This document shows positions 35,233 through 43,952 of a stretch of 64,000 bases of DNA, in pieces (position 1 is the stretch's first letter; every line of letters begins with the position of its first letter). The notes below the pieces were generated by a model. The model did no database searches, was not told the origin of the DNA, and saw only the letters and a list, made by a program, of their open reading frames with translations. Both the position numbers and the translations under genes were made by a program. Source of the DNA: Texcoconibacillus texcoconensis. Lineage in GTDB: Bacteria > Bacillota > Bacilli > Bacillales > Salisediminibacteriaceae. Location of the stretch: contig NZ_JACHHB010000009.1 of the NCBI RefSeq assembly GCF_014202575.1, forward strand, positions 90,394-154,393. The letters run 5' to 3'.

Positions 35233-36030
35233 CTATTTCATGAATACATAGTAATGGCAATTTGACGGTTCATCTTTGATCACATCAACCGCTTGGTAAT
35301 GTTCATTAAACAAACTTTGGAAAACTTGTCGTGAATCATAACGCCATTTTTCCGCGATTTGTGGCTTCTGTTGTTTCATGGTTTGGAAATTTTCAGGCAC
35401 GCCAACAAGCCAATAATCTTTTTGCATTGGAAACGAATGAGAATAAACATCTGTAATAACTGGAGTGTTCTCATTACCCACTTGTAACAATACGTTCGAC
35501 TCATCCACCGAAAATGAAGGTAACTGTCTCTTTTCGTTAACATACCATTCGATTTGAATACGATCTGTCGGTAACCCTTTATTTAATTGATCCGTTAATG
35601 TACGATAATGATTTTCTTTATAGTAAGCACCCGTTGCTCCTAATTTGTGCAAGTTCAGGTAAGCATTCAAACTTTCAAGCGGATCAAAGGTCCACGTAAT
35701 CATGTCGTAACCGATCCTTTTGGCAATCTCTAACTGTTTTAACTTCATGTTCATACCAAGTCCTGATTTTCGATACGCTGGTAAAATCCCTAACATGTGT
35801 GAACAAAGGTACGTTTTCTTCCCATCAAAGCCTGGGAAACTATACAAAAACCCCACCGTTTGTTCACCATCAAATGCTCCTAAAATCATTCCGCCATTGT
35901 TGGAAGCTGTATATTTTTGATGAATAGGTATCGGTGACATGTTCCAAACGGCTTCCTCAATTTTTTGGATTTGTTCGATTTCATCCATCGTCGTTAATTG
36001 TCGGATCTCAATCTGATCAGTCAACTTCAT
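35233..36030 (-). CDS. GNAT acetyl/succinyltransferase
   Basis: A 265-residue GNAT-fold enzyme: IRQLTTMDEIEQIQKIEEAVW, GAFDGEQTVGFLYSFPGF, and the CoA-binding SHMLGILPAYRKSGLGMNMKLKQ, then MITWTFDPLESLNAYLNLHKLGA. This subgroup is found next to NSAR/OSBS genes in Bacillus and Geobacillus, where it succinylates D-amino acids with succinyl-CoA. Here the downstream racemase gene is broken. Start is ATG 36030 or TTG 36024; the second has better spacing from AGAGGAG. Confidence 0.82.
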   Translation of the reverse strand: MKLTDQIEIRQLTTMDEIEQIQKIEEAVWNMSPIPIHQKYTASNNGGMILGAFDGEQTVGFLYSFPGFDGKKTYLCSHMLGILPAYRKSGLGMNMKLKQLEIAKRIGYDMITWTFDPLESLNAYLNLHKLGATGAYYKENHYRTLTDQLNKGLPTDRIQIEWYVNEKRQLPSFSVDESNVLLQVGNENTPVITDVYSHSFPMQKDYWLVGVPENFQTMKQQKPQIAEKWRYDSRQVFQSLFNEHYQAVDVIKDEPSNCHYYVFMK

Positions 36031-36284
36031 CCTCTCCTCTACTAAGCTGCTTTTAAAATGAGGTCTTTCGATCGTTTATAAGTGAAAATCATCTTCACCC
36101 GTTGTTACGATTCAAGTCCAATCAAGCTCTTCTATAGGCTTCAAGTGAAGCCGTATAAATAATCGCTTGTTAAAAACTTTTTTTAATGCGTTAAACACTC
36201 TATATATTTTAACATTGTTAATTTTCCAACAATAGTTAAATTACTTTGATTTGAGGTTACTAGTTTAAGACGGATTTCCGCTTG

Positions 36285-36327
36285 TGTGATCTAGATCACT
36301 TTCACTTATGCACTTTTCTAATATAAT
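36285..36327 (+). promoter_or_regulatory. Fnr-dependent promoter of hmp
   Basis: TGTGATCTAGATCACT at 36285-36300 fits the Fnr/Crp box TGTGA-N6-TCACT. A TATAAT at 36322-36327 predicts a start near 36334, placing the box centre (36292.5) at -41.5, the class II activation position. There is no -35 box, as expected for activator dependence. The rest of the 340-base spacer (36031-36284) shows only AT-rich DNA and a short GGCTTC/GAAGCC hairpin near 36139. Confidence 0.8.
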
Positions 36328-36372
36328 CACTGTGAAAACTTAAGTAACAAAAGAGGGGAAGGGGAAGATAAT

Positions 36373-37593
36373 ATGTTATCGAACAAAACAATTGATGTGA
36401 TTAAATCGACCGTACCCGTTTTAGAGGAGCATGGTGAGACGATCACGACTCACTTTTACGAATCAATGTTTAAAAATCACCCTGAGCTACTAAATATCTT
36501 TAACCACGTCAACCAAGAACAAGGAAGACAACAAAAAGCATTGGCAAATAGCGTGCTTGCAGCAGCCAAATACATAGACAACTTAGAAGCGATTTTACCT
36601 GTCGTAAAACAAATTGCTCATAAACACCGTAGCTTAGGTGTTAAAGCTGAACATTATCCGATAGTTGGGGAACATTTACTTGCTGCTATTAAAGACGTGC
36701 TTGGTGATGCCGCAACAGATGAAATCATCGATGCATGGGCAGAAGCCTATCAAGTGATTGCTGACGTGTTTATTTCTGTTGAACATGAAATGTACGAAGA
36801 AGCTTCAAATCAGCCTGGCGGTTGGGATGATTTTCGTCCATTTACAGTTTCTCGTATCGAAAAAGAAAGTGATATGATTACCTCTTTCTATTTAAAGCCA
36901 CAGGATGCTAACAAAGTTGCCACTTTCTTACCTGGTCAATATATTAGTATCAAGTTTGACATTGATGGCGAGACGTATTCGCATATCCGCCAATATAGTC
37001 TTTCATGTGCACCAAATAATGAGTATTACCGCATTAGTGTTAAAAGAGAAGCAGATGATACCGATACGCCTGATGGTGTCGTTTCTACGTTTTTACATGA
37101 TAAGATTCAAGAAGGGGATCATCTTGAAGTAAGTGCACCTGCAGGTTCCTTTTTCTTAGACACTGAAAGCAATGCACCTGTTGCACTCATCAGCGGTGGT
37201 GTTGGTTTAACACCAATGGTGAGCATGGCTCATTTCATTGCGCAAAACCAACCGAACCGTCCTGTTACGTTCATTCATGCAGCCAAAAATGGAAACCTTC
37301 ATGCATTAAATGAAGGAATCCAATCCCTCGCTGAGAAAAACGAGAACTTCCGTTACTTTGTTTGCTACGAAGAGCCAACGGAACAAGACAAACAAACGAA
37401 ACATTTCGCCAAAGAAGGCTTCATCAATACTGAGTGGCTGCAGTCAATCTTGGAATCAACAGAAGGTGATTTTTACTTCACAGGCCCCGTTCCATTTATG
37501 AAAGCGATCAATAAATCTCTCCTCAGCCTAGGTGTTTCAAATGATCACATCCATTATGAATTTTTCGGGCCTGCTAGTGATTTAGAGGAATAA
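36373..37593 (+). CDS. hmp: flavohemoglobin (nitric oxide dioxygenase)
   Basis: 406 residues. The globin domain (1-140) has [22 protein letters not shown] and the proximal His region [13 protein letters not shown]; the FAD domain has [21 protein letters not shown]; the NAD domain has [16 protein letters not shown] and [13 protein letters not shown]. It oxidises NO to nitrate with O2 and NADH. An Fnr box at -41.5 predicts induction by low oxygen. It is 5 kb from a nitrite reductase cluster that could generate NO by-products. Terminator at 37605-37637. Confidence 0.96.
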   Translation: MLSNKTIDVIKSTVPVLEEHGETITTHFYESMFKNHPELLNIFNHVNQEQGRQQKALANSVLAAAKYIDNLEAILPVVKQIAHKHRSLGVKAEHYPIVGEHLLAAIKDVLGDAATDEIIDAWAEAYQVIADVFISVEHEMYEEASNQPGGWDDFRPFTVSRIEKESDMITSFYLKPQDANKVATFLPGQYISIKFDIDGETYSHIRQYSLSCAPNNEYYRISVKREADDTDTPDGVVSTFLHDKIQEGDHLEVSAPAGSFFLDTESNAPVALISGGVGLTPMVSMAHFIAQNQPNRPVTFIHAAKNGNLHALNEGIQSLAEKNENFRYFVCYEEPTEQDKQTKHFAKEGFINTEWLQSILESTEGDFYFTGPVPFMKAINKSLLSLGVSNDHIHYEFFGPASDLEE

Positions 37594-37604
37594 CTAAACG
37601 TACT

Positions 37605-37637
37605 GAGACTAACACTTTTTCGTTAGTCTCTTTTTTT
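37605..37637 (+). terminator. terminator of hmp
   Basis: GAGACTAAC and GTTAGTCTC followed by TTTTTTT. Confidence 0.88.
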
Positions 37638-37785
37638 GTGGGCACAGAGCGTGAATATTTTACTTTTAAGTTCAAATAATAACTTTAAAGTGTTGGTATG
37701 GGATGTGAAGACGAGAACTTTTTATTCAAGAATCCATTTTATTAGTACACATAATATGTGGGTTTAAAGAAGGTGGAATATAAGC

Positions 37786-38634
37786 ATGAAAAATCGGATA
37801 ATATACTTAACAATACCAGTTATTTCGATTATTATCATTTTATTTACAATACGACACACAAAGAAAGAACATAAGAAATTTTTACTTCCTCTTTTCTTTG
37901 CACTTTCTGGCTTAAATTATATTTTTGAATCGTTTGTCCTTGTTATCGGACAAGGATATGAATATAAACCAAAGTTGCTGAAAAACGCTTATTTTGATAA
38001 CGTCCTTGGTTCCGTCGCATCTCAACTGTTTATTGTACCAGCTACAGGAACCCTTGTTTCTATTCTGAATTTAAAATATAGATGGTCTCTACTTATTTCG
38101 ATCATACTGACAACCATTGAGTTACTTTTTGTTAAGCTTAAAATTTTTAAACAATACTGGTGGTCCGCCGCTTTTACAACTATAGGTATACTAGTTTTTC
38201 ACGCAATATCAAAATATTGGGTGAAGCAATTAACGGAAGAATCAAATAAATCCATCCGAAACATGACCGTTTTTTTATCAATACTTGTTAGTTATATAAC
38301 ACTGAATTTTTTGCATGTCTCATTTCTAAAAACGGGCCTTTTTAACATTCGATTATATAAAAACCCTTACCGGAGTCACGTTGCCATTGCCACAGTTTAT
38401 TCCTTATTATTCTCCGCATTTATTTCCATGAGCCTGTTAATCAAAAAAGGGTATATATATCTTTTCGCAATCAGTTCTTTTTTGGTACTTGAAATCATTT
38501 TAATAAAAAATAAGGCGATAACTGTTTACAACAAACTCATTTACGTTCTCTCTCCACTAACTAAACTCATTAGTATTGGTACGGGACGATACGTATTAAA
38601 ATTATTACATTCGAATGAATTTCATAATAGATGA
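37786..38634 (+). CDS. polytopic membrane protein (CBO0543-like), unknown function
   Basis: 282 residues with about eight hydrophobic helices and basic loops. The pattern (FFALSGLNYIFESFVLVIGQ, PATGTLVSILNLKYRWSLL, FKQYWWSAAFTTIGILVFH) resembles the CBO0543 family of Firmicute membrane proteins; no function is known. The last residues (EFHNR) and the TGA stop come from the interspersed repeat copy B, so the 3' end has been replaced or extended by the repeat. AT-rich compared with neighbours. Confidence 0.75.
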   Translation: MKNRIIYLTIPVISIIIILFTIRHTKKEHKKFLLPLFFALSGLNYIFESFVLVIGQGYEYKPKLLKNAYFDNVLGSVASQLFIVPATGTLVSILNLKYRWSLLISIILTTIELLFVKLKIFKQYWWSAAFTTIGILVFHAISKYWVKQLTEESNKSIRNMTVFLSILVSYITLNFLHVSFLKTGLFNIRLYKNPYRSHVAIATVYSLLFSAFISMSLLIKKGYIYLFAISSFLVLEIILIKNKAITVYNKLIYVLSPLTKLISIGTGRYVLKLLHSNEFHNR

Positions 38635-38820
38635 TGTAAAGATCATTTCCGAACATGGATTGTGATTTTCACTGCAGGCGGACGCTTTCTCAAGGGCTTG
38701 TCTTCAGCTAAATTCAGCTCCACAAACCGTCGCTGAATTGTATCTTCAGACTGCGCTTTTCCTTTGGAGTCGCCGCCTTTCGTTTCAATCAGTTTCAAAA
38801 ACGAACGTTAACCTTTGTGA
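38613..38820 (-). repeat. interspersed repeat, copy B (inverted relative to copy A)
   Basis: 208 bp matching the reverse complement of 5469-5677 almost throughout, with only scattered substitutions and one-base indels. The left end overlaps the last 22 bases of the membrane protein gene and provides its stop codon. Confidence 0.88.
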
Positions 38821-38844
38821 TAACTGAAAAACTCCTTATAAATA

Positions 38845-38876
38845 AAACAAACGCCTGGAAACTTTGGCGTTTGTTT
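38845..38876 (+). repeat. 11-bp hairpin
   Basis: AAACAAACGCC and GGCGTTTGTTT pair perfectly around a ten-base loop. There is no long T run; possible terminator downstream of repeat B. Confidence 0.55.
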
Positions 38877-38954
38877 GGCATAATAAATGGTACCTGAAAT
38901 TTTCATTCATTTCTAAAAGTTTCCGCAATTTACCCAAGGAGGTATTTATAACCT

Positions 38955-39224
38955 ATGGAAAGATTTACCACTCCTGTAATTACAGCTAGCATTGTATTAC
39001 TGTGCTTATTCCTGATTGATATTTTCACATCCTTTTCCTTCCACCCTATCGCATCACTACTCATATCTTACATCATCTTTGAATTTGTTTTCATGTCACG
39101 CCTTTTACTTGTCGATCTAAAAGGAAGGGCATATGTAACAGCTAAAAGCGTTTTAGGCTGGCCTTTTCGGCTCCGTTCAGCCTCTATTCTTATAGGCATG
39201 ATAGGAATAGCTATGCTTTTTTAG
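38955..39224 (+). CDS. 89-residue membrane protein
   Basis: Two to three hydrophobic helices (VITASIVLLCLFLIDIFTSF, IASLLISYIIFEFVFMSRLL) and a basic loop before a last helix (ASILIGMIGIAMLF). AAGGAGGTATTTATAACCT precedes the ATG at 38955, a very strong ribosome site. Family not recognised. Confidence 0.65.
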   Translation: MERFTTPVITASIVLLCLFLIDIFTSFSFHPIASLLISYIIFEFVFMSRLLLVDLKGRAYVTAKSVLGWPFRLRSASILIGMIGIAMLF

Positions 39225-39276
39225 CATCAGAAATCACGATTTGAAGCCATGATCATATGTAAAAGAGGAGATTTCC

Positions 39277-39681
39277 ATGAAACGAGTAAATGTAGTCGCT
39301 GCAGTCATTTTCAATGAAGAAAAACAGGTACTCTGTGCAAAAAGAGCCACTAACATGTCACACCCCAACTTATGGGAGTTTCCAGGCGGCAAAATTAAAG
39401 AACATGAAACACCCGAAGAGGCACTCAAACGCGAAATCCAAGAGGAATTAACTTGTTCTGTGGAAATAAATGACCCAATCCACAAAACTGAATACCAATA
39501 CCCTGACATTTTTGTACACTTGCAAACATTTCAGACGAAAATTATCGAGGGTACACCACAAGCGAAGGTGCACGAACAATTGGCATGGGTAGCAATTGAA
39601 GAATTAAAAAAACTAAACTGGGCACCAGCTGATTTACCTACCGTCCATAAGCTAATACGTCAGGCTAACACAAAATCGTAA
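39277..39681 (+). CDS. mutT: MutT-type 8-oxo-dGTP diphosphatase, Nudix
   Basis: 134 residues. VAAVIFNEEKQVLCAKRATN, WEFPGGKIKEHETPEEALKR and EIQEELTCSV form the MutT substrate and Nudix motifs (the last Gly of the box is Thr), followed by HEQLAWVAIEELKKLNWAPAD, the typical MutT C-terminus. It sanitises oxidised nucleotides. AGAGGAG precedes the ATG at 39277. Confidence 0.88.
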   Translation: MKRVNVVAAVIFNEEKQVLCAKRATNMSHPNLWEFPGGKIKEHETPEEALKREIQEELTCSVEINDPIHKTEYQYPDIFVHLQTFQTKIIEGTPQAKVHEQLAWVAIEELKKLNWAPADLPTVHKLIRQANTKS

Positions 39682-39763
39682 CACCAAAAAAATCCTTAAT
39701 ATTTTCCTTTCTGAATCTCAACCTGTTAAAATAAGAGAGAGAATATAGAGGAAGGAAATCATC

Positions 39764-40846
39764 ATGCAAAAATTATTGCTCATAGGTGGTGGATTCGCCC
39801 ACTTACATGTCATACAGAAATTAAAAGATACACCCATTGACGGCGTCGAAATTACACTGATTTCTCCTTCCAAGTACCAATATCCAAGAGACATGTTTGC
39901 TAGTTTTACGGAAGGACTTTTTGAAAAAGATCAAATCAGTATCAATTTGGAGGTAGCCGCTGAAAAAGCTAATATTACATACCTCGAAGCTGCCGTTACC
40001 GCGGTAGACCCTAACCAAAAAATGGCCCTCACATCCAATGGTGAGGTCATCTCATTTGACGCCATTTCATTCGATATCGGCTCATTAACAACTGGCACCG
40101 ATTTCCCAGGCGTCACCGAACATACTTACCGAATCAAACCAAATTACCATTTCACCGATGTAATTGAACAAATTCGCAATCGCGACAACATCGTCATCGT
40201 AGGTGGAGGGCCGGTCGGCATTGAATTAAGCCTATCTCTTACTGCATGGCGACAAAAATACGGGATCCAATCTCCCATTACCTTAATAAGCGAAAACGAT
40301 CTACTACATAAAAATGGAAAAAAAGTCTCCGACAAAACAGAACAAATCGTTGTCCAAAAAGGGATCGACCGCTTCAGCAAAGAAACCGTCACAAAAGTAA
40401 CCCAAAATGCCGTCTACACTGCATCCAATCAAGAAATCGAAGCCGATCACGTCCTCTGGCTAGCCGGTCCGAAAGCTCCCGGGCTATTTACCGCTTCCAA
40501 ATTGCCCGTTGACGACAAAGGTTACTTGCGCGTCGAAAACACTTTACAGGTTAAAGAATACCCTTTTATCTTCGGCGCAGGTGAATGCACGACGATGATC
40601 AACGACCCTTATGGTAATAAGACAAGTGCTGCCACACTGAAACAGGCCTCTGTCCTTTTTGAAAACATCAAAGGTTTTTTCGAGACAGGAAATGGCGTCA
40701 TATATAAACCTAAAGACCAGGCGTCTATTTTGGCAACAGGCAACCGGGAGGCCATGCTTATCTATAAAGGACAAGTATTCCACGGAAAATGGCCTTGGCG
40801 CATAAAACATAGGCAAAATATGAAATGGATGAAAAATTTTCAGTAA
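39764..40846 (+). CDS. FAD-dependent NADH dehydrogenase-like oxidoreductase
   Basis: 360 residues with two Rossmann motifs: LLLIGGGFAHLHVIQKL at the N-terminus (FAD) and IVIVGGGPVGIELSLSLTAW near 145 (NAD), plus the FGAGECTTM FAD-binding block near 275. FDAISFDIGSLTTG and PRDMFASFTEGLFEKDQISIN fit the family that in other bacteria is fused to the N-terminus of SelD; its function is unestablished and it also occurs without selenium traits. It lacks the C-terminal membrane anchor of NDH-2. AGGAAGG precedes the ATG. Confidence 0.8.
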   Translation: MQKLLLIGGGFAHLHVIQKLKDTPIDGVEITLISPSKYQYPRDMFASFTEGLFEKDQISINLEVAAEKANITYLEAAVTAVDPNQKMALTSNGEVISFDAISFDIGSLTTGTDFPGVTEHTYRIKPNYHFTDVIEQIRNRDNIVIVGGGPVGIELSLSLTAWRQKYGIQSPITLISENDLLHKNGKKVSDKTEQIVVQKGIDRFSKETVTKVTQNAVYTASNQEIEADHVLWLAGPKAPGLFTASKLPVDDKGYLRVENTLQVKEYPFIFGAGECTTMINDPYGNKTSAATLKQASVLFENIKGFFETGNGVIYKPKDQASILATGNREAMLIYKGQVFHGKWPWRIKHRQNMKWMKNFQ

Positions 40847-40851
40847 AAAAA

Positions 40852-40876
40852 GGGGAGCCAACTCCCCTTTTTTTTT
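40852..40876 (+). terminator. terminator after the FAD oxidoreductase gene
   Basis: GGGGAG CCAA CTCCCC followed by nine T; an A run upstream makes it bidirectional. Confidence 0.88.
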
Positions 40877-41597
40877 ATTCCTTTTTATTAAATTTTGCAA
40901 ATAAAATCATTTGTTCATTGTTTTCATGTTTCAGATCAAAACCATAATACCCCTCTTCTAATAAGTGTTTTTGCTGTTCATAATCAGTGATTGCAGCTGA
41001 ACTTATCGTTTCTTCATCTAATTTACGAACACGCTGTAAATCTTGATATAATACGTACCTTATTCTCCCTGCGTACTTTTCCTTGACTTTAGCAATAAGT
41101 AATGATTGGCTGAATTTATCTTTTAAACTAGCAATGTTTGTAGGAAAAACGGTACAACATACATAACGATAACGAGGGGCCATGCGTTTCAGTTCATCCA
41201 TAATGAGGCGACCAAGCTTTTTTTGTAAACCATGACCGCGGTATTCGGGTAAAACACAGGTTATTTCTTGGTGAACGACCTTTTCTTGTTCTTCTTTTGA
41301 TAAGTCAAGGTCACGACCTAAATTCTCGGTGTGTTCGCCTGGAAAGAACAGTGCTCGGAAGGCAATTAAAGCACCGTCTACATACACGCCGATCATAAGC
41401 CCTTTTCCGTTTAATATCGTTTCAACCTCGGCTTCCGTTAAAGGTTGTAAGGAATCTTTCACTTGTAGGTCCGCTAGCACACGACTTTGAACCTCAAGCA
41501 CTTGTAAATCATGACCGGGACCTAACTTGCTCACATGAAACCGTTCATATTGTTTCTTCTCTTCACAAAATAAGCTTCCTTCAGTTAGTACTGCCAT
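40875..41597 (-). CDS. GNAT acetyltransferase
   Basis: About 240 residues. GLMIGVYVDGALIAFRALFFPG and HQEITCVLPEYRGHGLQKKLGRLIMDEL give the GNAT acetyl-CoA motif (R-G-H-G-L-Q). The C-terminal part (TDYEQQKHLLEEGYYGFDLK) is typical of a Bacillus group with unknown substrate. GGAGGACAG precedes the ATG at 41597. Convergent with the FAD enzyme, sharing its terminator. Confidence 0.8.
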   Translation of the reverse strand: MAVLTEGSLFCEEKKQYERFHVSKLGPGHDLQVLEVQSRVLADLQVKDSLQPLTEAEVETILNGKGLMIGVYVDGALIAFRALFFPGEHTENLGRDLDLSKEEQEKVVHQEITCVLPEYRGHGLQKKLGRLIMDELKRMAPRYRYVCCTVFPTNIASLKDKFSQSLLIAKVKEKYAGRIRYVLYQDLQRVRKLDEETISSAAITDYEQQKHLLEEGYYGFDLKHENNEQMILFAKFNKKE

Positions 41598-41749
41598 AAA
41601 ACTGTCCTCCAATCTAAAATCCAACCTTTAACTTACAGGTATCGAAAGGCTCTTTCAAGAATCAATTCTTCAAATCTTTGTAACAGAAAAGGAATTTAAA
41701 CGACTTAAATATTGAAAGGGAAAATGAGCGTCAGTGAAGGAGGGGAAAA

Positions 41750-42103
41750 ATGAAAATATACTTATTTACTTTCGGAATCGCCTTACTGATTTTTGCTGTT
41801 GGGTGCAGCAGTTCACCAAACGATGAATTAGATCCATCTGAAAGCAACGTCCAAGAAGGCTACGTAACTGAAGTAAGCGACGAACGAATTCTTCTTGTTA
41901 GTGATATTGCTGAAGAGGAAGCAATGAAACTAACTGAAGAATCATTACTAGACAATGGTACTGGTAGCTCAGCTGTTTGGTATACGGTTGATGACCCTCA
42001 AGATTACGATGTCGGTCAATTATTACGTGTTCAATACGAAGTCGTTTTAGAATCTTACCCAGGACAATCGGAGGCATTAGAAGTACAAATTGTTGAAGAA
42101 TAA
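41750..42103 (+). CDS. DUF3221 (YobA-like) lipoprotein
   Basis: 117 residues. The signal peptide with lipobox IFAVGC gives a lipid-anchored surface protein; the domain EGYVTEVSDERILLVSDI...DYDVGQLLRVQYEVVLES fits the small beta-rich DUF3221 family (YobA). AAGGAGGGGAAAA precedes the ATG at 41750. Function unknown. Confidence 0.82.
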   Translation: MKIYLFTFGIALLIFAVGCSSSPNDELDPSESNVQEGYVTEVSDERILLVSDIAEEEAMKLTEESLLDNGTGSSAVWYTVDDPQDYDVGQLLRVQYEVVLESYPGQSEALEVQIVEE

Positions 42104-42134
42104 GATTATCGGAAGCCTCTCAAAAATCAATGAC

Positions 42135-42164
42135 AAAACCCACCTCCTAAGGGAGATGGGTTTT
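42135..42164. terminator. terminator between the DUF3221 and cobA-hemD genes
   Basis: AAACCCACCTCC and GGGAGATGGGTTTTT pair with one mismatch. Confidence 0.7.
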
Positions 42165-42171
42165 TCTCGTT

Positions 42172-43596
42172 TTAAACAGTCTGTTTATTGTGTTCAATAC
42201 TATACCAGTGATCGATTTCTGTTTGCACGTCTTCGTCCAACTTCGTAAAACCATAGTTTTTGGCATATTCCTTGACCGAAGGATCAATATACGCAAAGCT
42301 CAACTTATGAAAAGAAAAACCAATGGCTTGAGCTTCTTTGATAAACCAATCCACCGCAGCACAATCTGGAAAAACAACGGTATGCCAAGATGTTTCCTCT
42401 AGCATCCTTTGGTCCACCTCGTAAAAACGTTCATCACTTACTAGTCGGTGCGTCTTAATGTGTGGGTTTGTTTGTACACAGTCTTTATCTCCAACAAACG
42501 AATCCCCAACGACGAGCATATCAGAATCGATTTTACCTACTCTATCTGCTTGCAACCCTTTAAGCTTTAGGTCATGCTTCGTTTTTTCAGATGTACAATA
42601 GATGTTCCGAGGTAAGTCTCTTACATCCAAACCGATTTCAAGGAAAGCGTCGATCATAACATTTACACTTTCTGTAGACGTAAAAAGCAGTTTTTCAGCT
42701 GTCATGATCAGGTTGACTTCCTCATTTGAAAGTGCCGATGTTTTCGTAAATAGCGTTGGAAACGTATAGGCTTCTGCACCTAAATGAAGGAAATATTGCT
42801 CGATTTCATTGTCAGTGAACGGTCCGTTTGCAATCAGCAATCGTTTGCCACAAAAAGGTTTATTGTCGAACCACGCTAGCTTCTTCCTTAAAGAGACGAC
42901 ATCACCAATAATCGTCATAGCCGGGTTCTGTATGTTTTCTTGATTGACGACATCGTTAATCGTCAATAACGTTCCTTCCACGACACGTTGCTTACCTGTT
43001 GTCGCCCACTCAATGACTGCCACCTTTGTATCTGGTGATAAGCCATCATTGATCAAGGATTGGCAATTTGCTTCGAGGTTTCCTATGCCCATATAATACG
43101 CAATCGTGTCACCATTTTTTTGTTGTAACGTTTCACCGTGTTCTTTTCCGAGGCAATAATGACCTGTGCGTATCGTAAAGCTTGTACTATATTCTCGATG
43201 TGTCACAGGGATACCAGCATAACTTGCTGCAGCCACGCTGGACGTTACACCTGGAATGATTTCATATTGGACACCTGCATCCTCAAGAGCTTCTGCCTCC
43301 TCGCCAACGCGCCCAAACACAGAGGGGTCTCCCCCTTTTAAACGGACGACATGTAACCCTTGTAAAGCATAGTCGATTAATGACTGATTGATCAGCTCTT
43401 GACGTATAACATGACGTTTTGGAAGCTTACCACAATAGATAAATTCACAATCTGCTTTTGTATTTCTTAATAAGCGAGGATTAGCTAGGCGATCATATAA
43501 TACAACATCCGCTTTTCGTAAACTTTGAATACCTTTCTCAGTCATTAAGCCGAGATCCCCAGGTCCTGCTCCCACAAAAGATACGAACCCTCTCAT
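42172..43596 (-). CDS. cobA-hemD: uroporphyrinogen-III C-methyltransferase fused to uroporphyrinogen-III synthase (siroheme branch)
   Basis: 474 residues. Residues 1-245 are SUMT: VSFVGAGPGDLGLMTEKGIQ, VRLKGGDPSVFGRVGEEAEA, TPxGVTSSVAAA-type PGVTSSVAAASYAGIP and a CobA-type AIVEWATTG region, making precorrin-2. The C-terminal ~220 residues (from FCGKRLLIANGPFTDNEIEQYF) resemble HemD. B. subtilis NasF has the same role. AGGTGATGTAA precedes the ATG. It is 13 bases downstream of nirD and makes siroheme for NirB. Confidence 0.9.
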   Translation of the reverse strand: MRGFVSFVGAGPGDLGLMTEKGIQSLRKADVVLYDRLANPRLLRNTKADCEFIYCGKLPKRHVIRQELINQSLIDYALQGLHVVRLKGGDPSVFGRVGEEAEALEDAGVQYEIIPGVTSSVAAASYAGIPVTHREYSTSFTIRTGHYCLGKEHGETLQQKNGDTIAYYMGIGNLEANCQSLINDGLSPDTKVAVIEWATTGKQRVVEGTLLTINDVVNQENIQNPAMTIIGDVVSLRKKLAWFDNKPFCGKRLLIANGPFTDNEIEQYFLHLGAEAYTFPTLFTKTSALSNEEVNLIMTAEKLLFTSTESVNVMIDAFLEIGLDVRDLPRNIYCTSEKTKHDLKLKGLQADRVGKIDSDMLVVGDSFVGDKDCVQTNPHIKTHRLVSDERFYEVDQRMLEETSWHTVVFPDCAAVDWFIKEAQAIGFSFHKLSFAYIDPSVKEYAKNYGFTKLDEDVQTEIDHWYSIEHNKQTV

Positions 43597-43609
43597 TTAC
43601 ATCACCTGC

Positions 43610-43927
43610 TTACACATGAATGAACACTTCACGATTCATTACTTCAGTTTGATATGTTTTCACCTGTCCTTCGTCAGGTGGCTGCACCTCACCTGTAATG
43701 AGAGAAACTTTCCAATCTTTTAAAGGACAATAAACAAATTCTCCTGAAACAATACCTTCTGCTAGAGGTCCATTTGTGTGTGGACAACGGCTGCCAATTG
43801 CATAAACATCTCCACTATCTAACCGAAATACAGCGATACTTTCCCCATTAACTTCGACCTCTTTCCCTATCAGTACAGGTAGTTCTTCTAATTTGAACAA
43901 TTTCACCTTCTCCATCATTGCACTCAT
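43610..43927 (-). CDS. nirD: nitrite reductase small subunit
   Basis: A 105-residue Rieske-like protein (NasE/NirD): VKLFKLEELPVLIGKEVEVNG, AIGSRCPHTNGPLAEGIVSG and VYCPLKDWKVSLITGEVQPPDEG. The two Rieske-type Cys-His positions are partly kept (CPHTN and CPLKDW, the second without His), as usual for NirD, which lacks the cluster. GGGAGGACTGAAC precedes the ATG. It lies between nirB and cobA-hemD. Confidence 0.93.
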   Translation of the reverse strand: MSAMMEKVKLFKLEELPVLIGKEVEVNGESIAVFRLDSGDVYAIGSRCPHTNGPLAEGIVSGEFVYCPLKDWKVSLITGEVQPPDEGQVKTYQTEVMNREVFIHV

Positions 43928-43952
43928 GTTCAGTCCTCCCTATCAAACTCAT

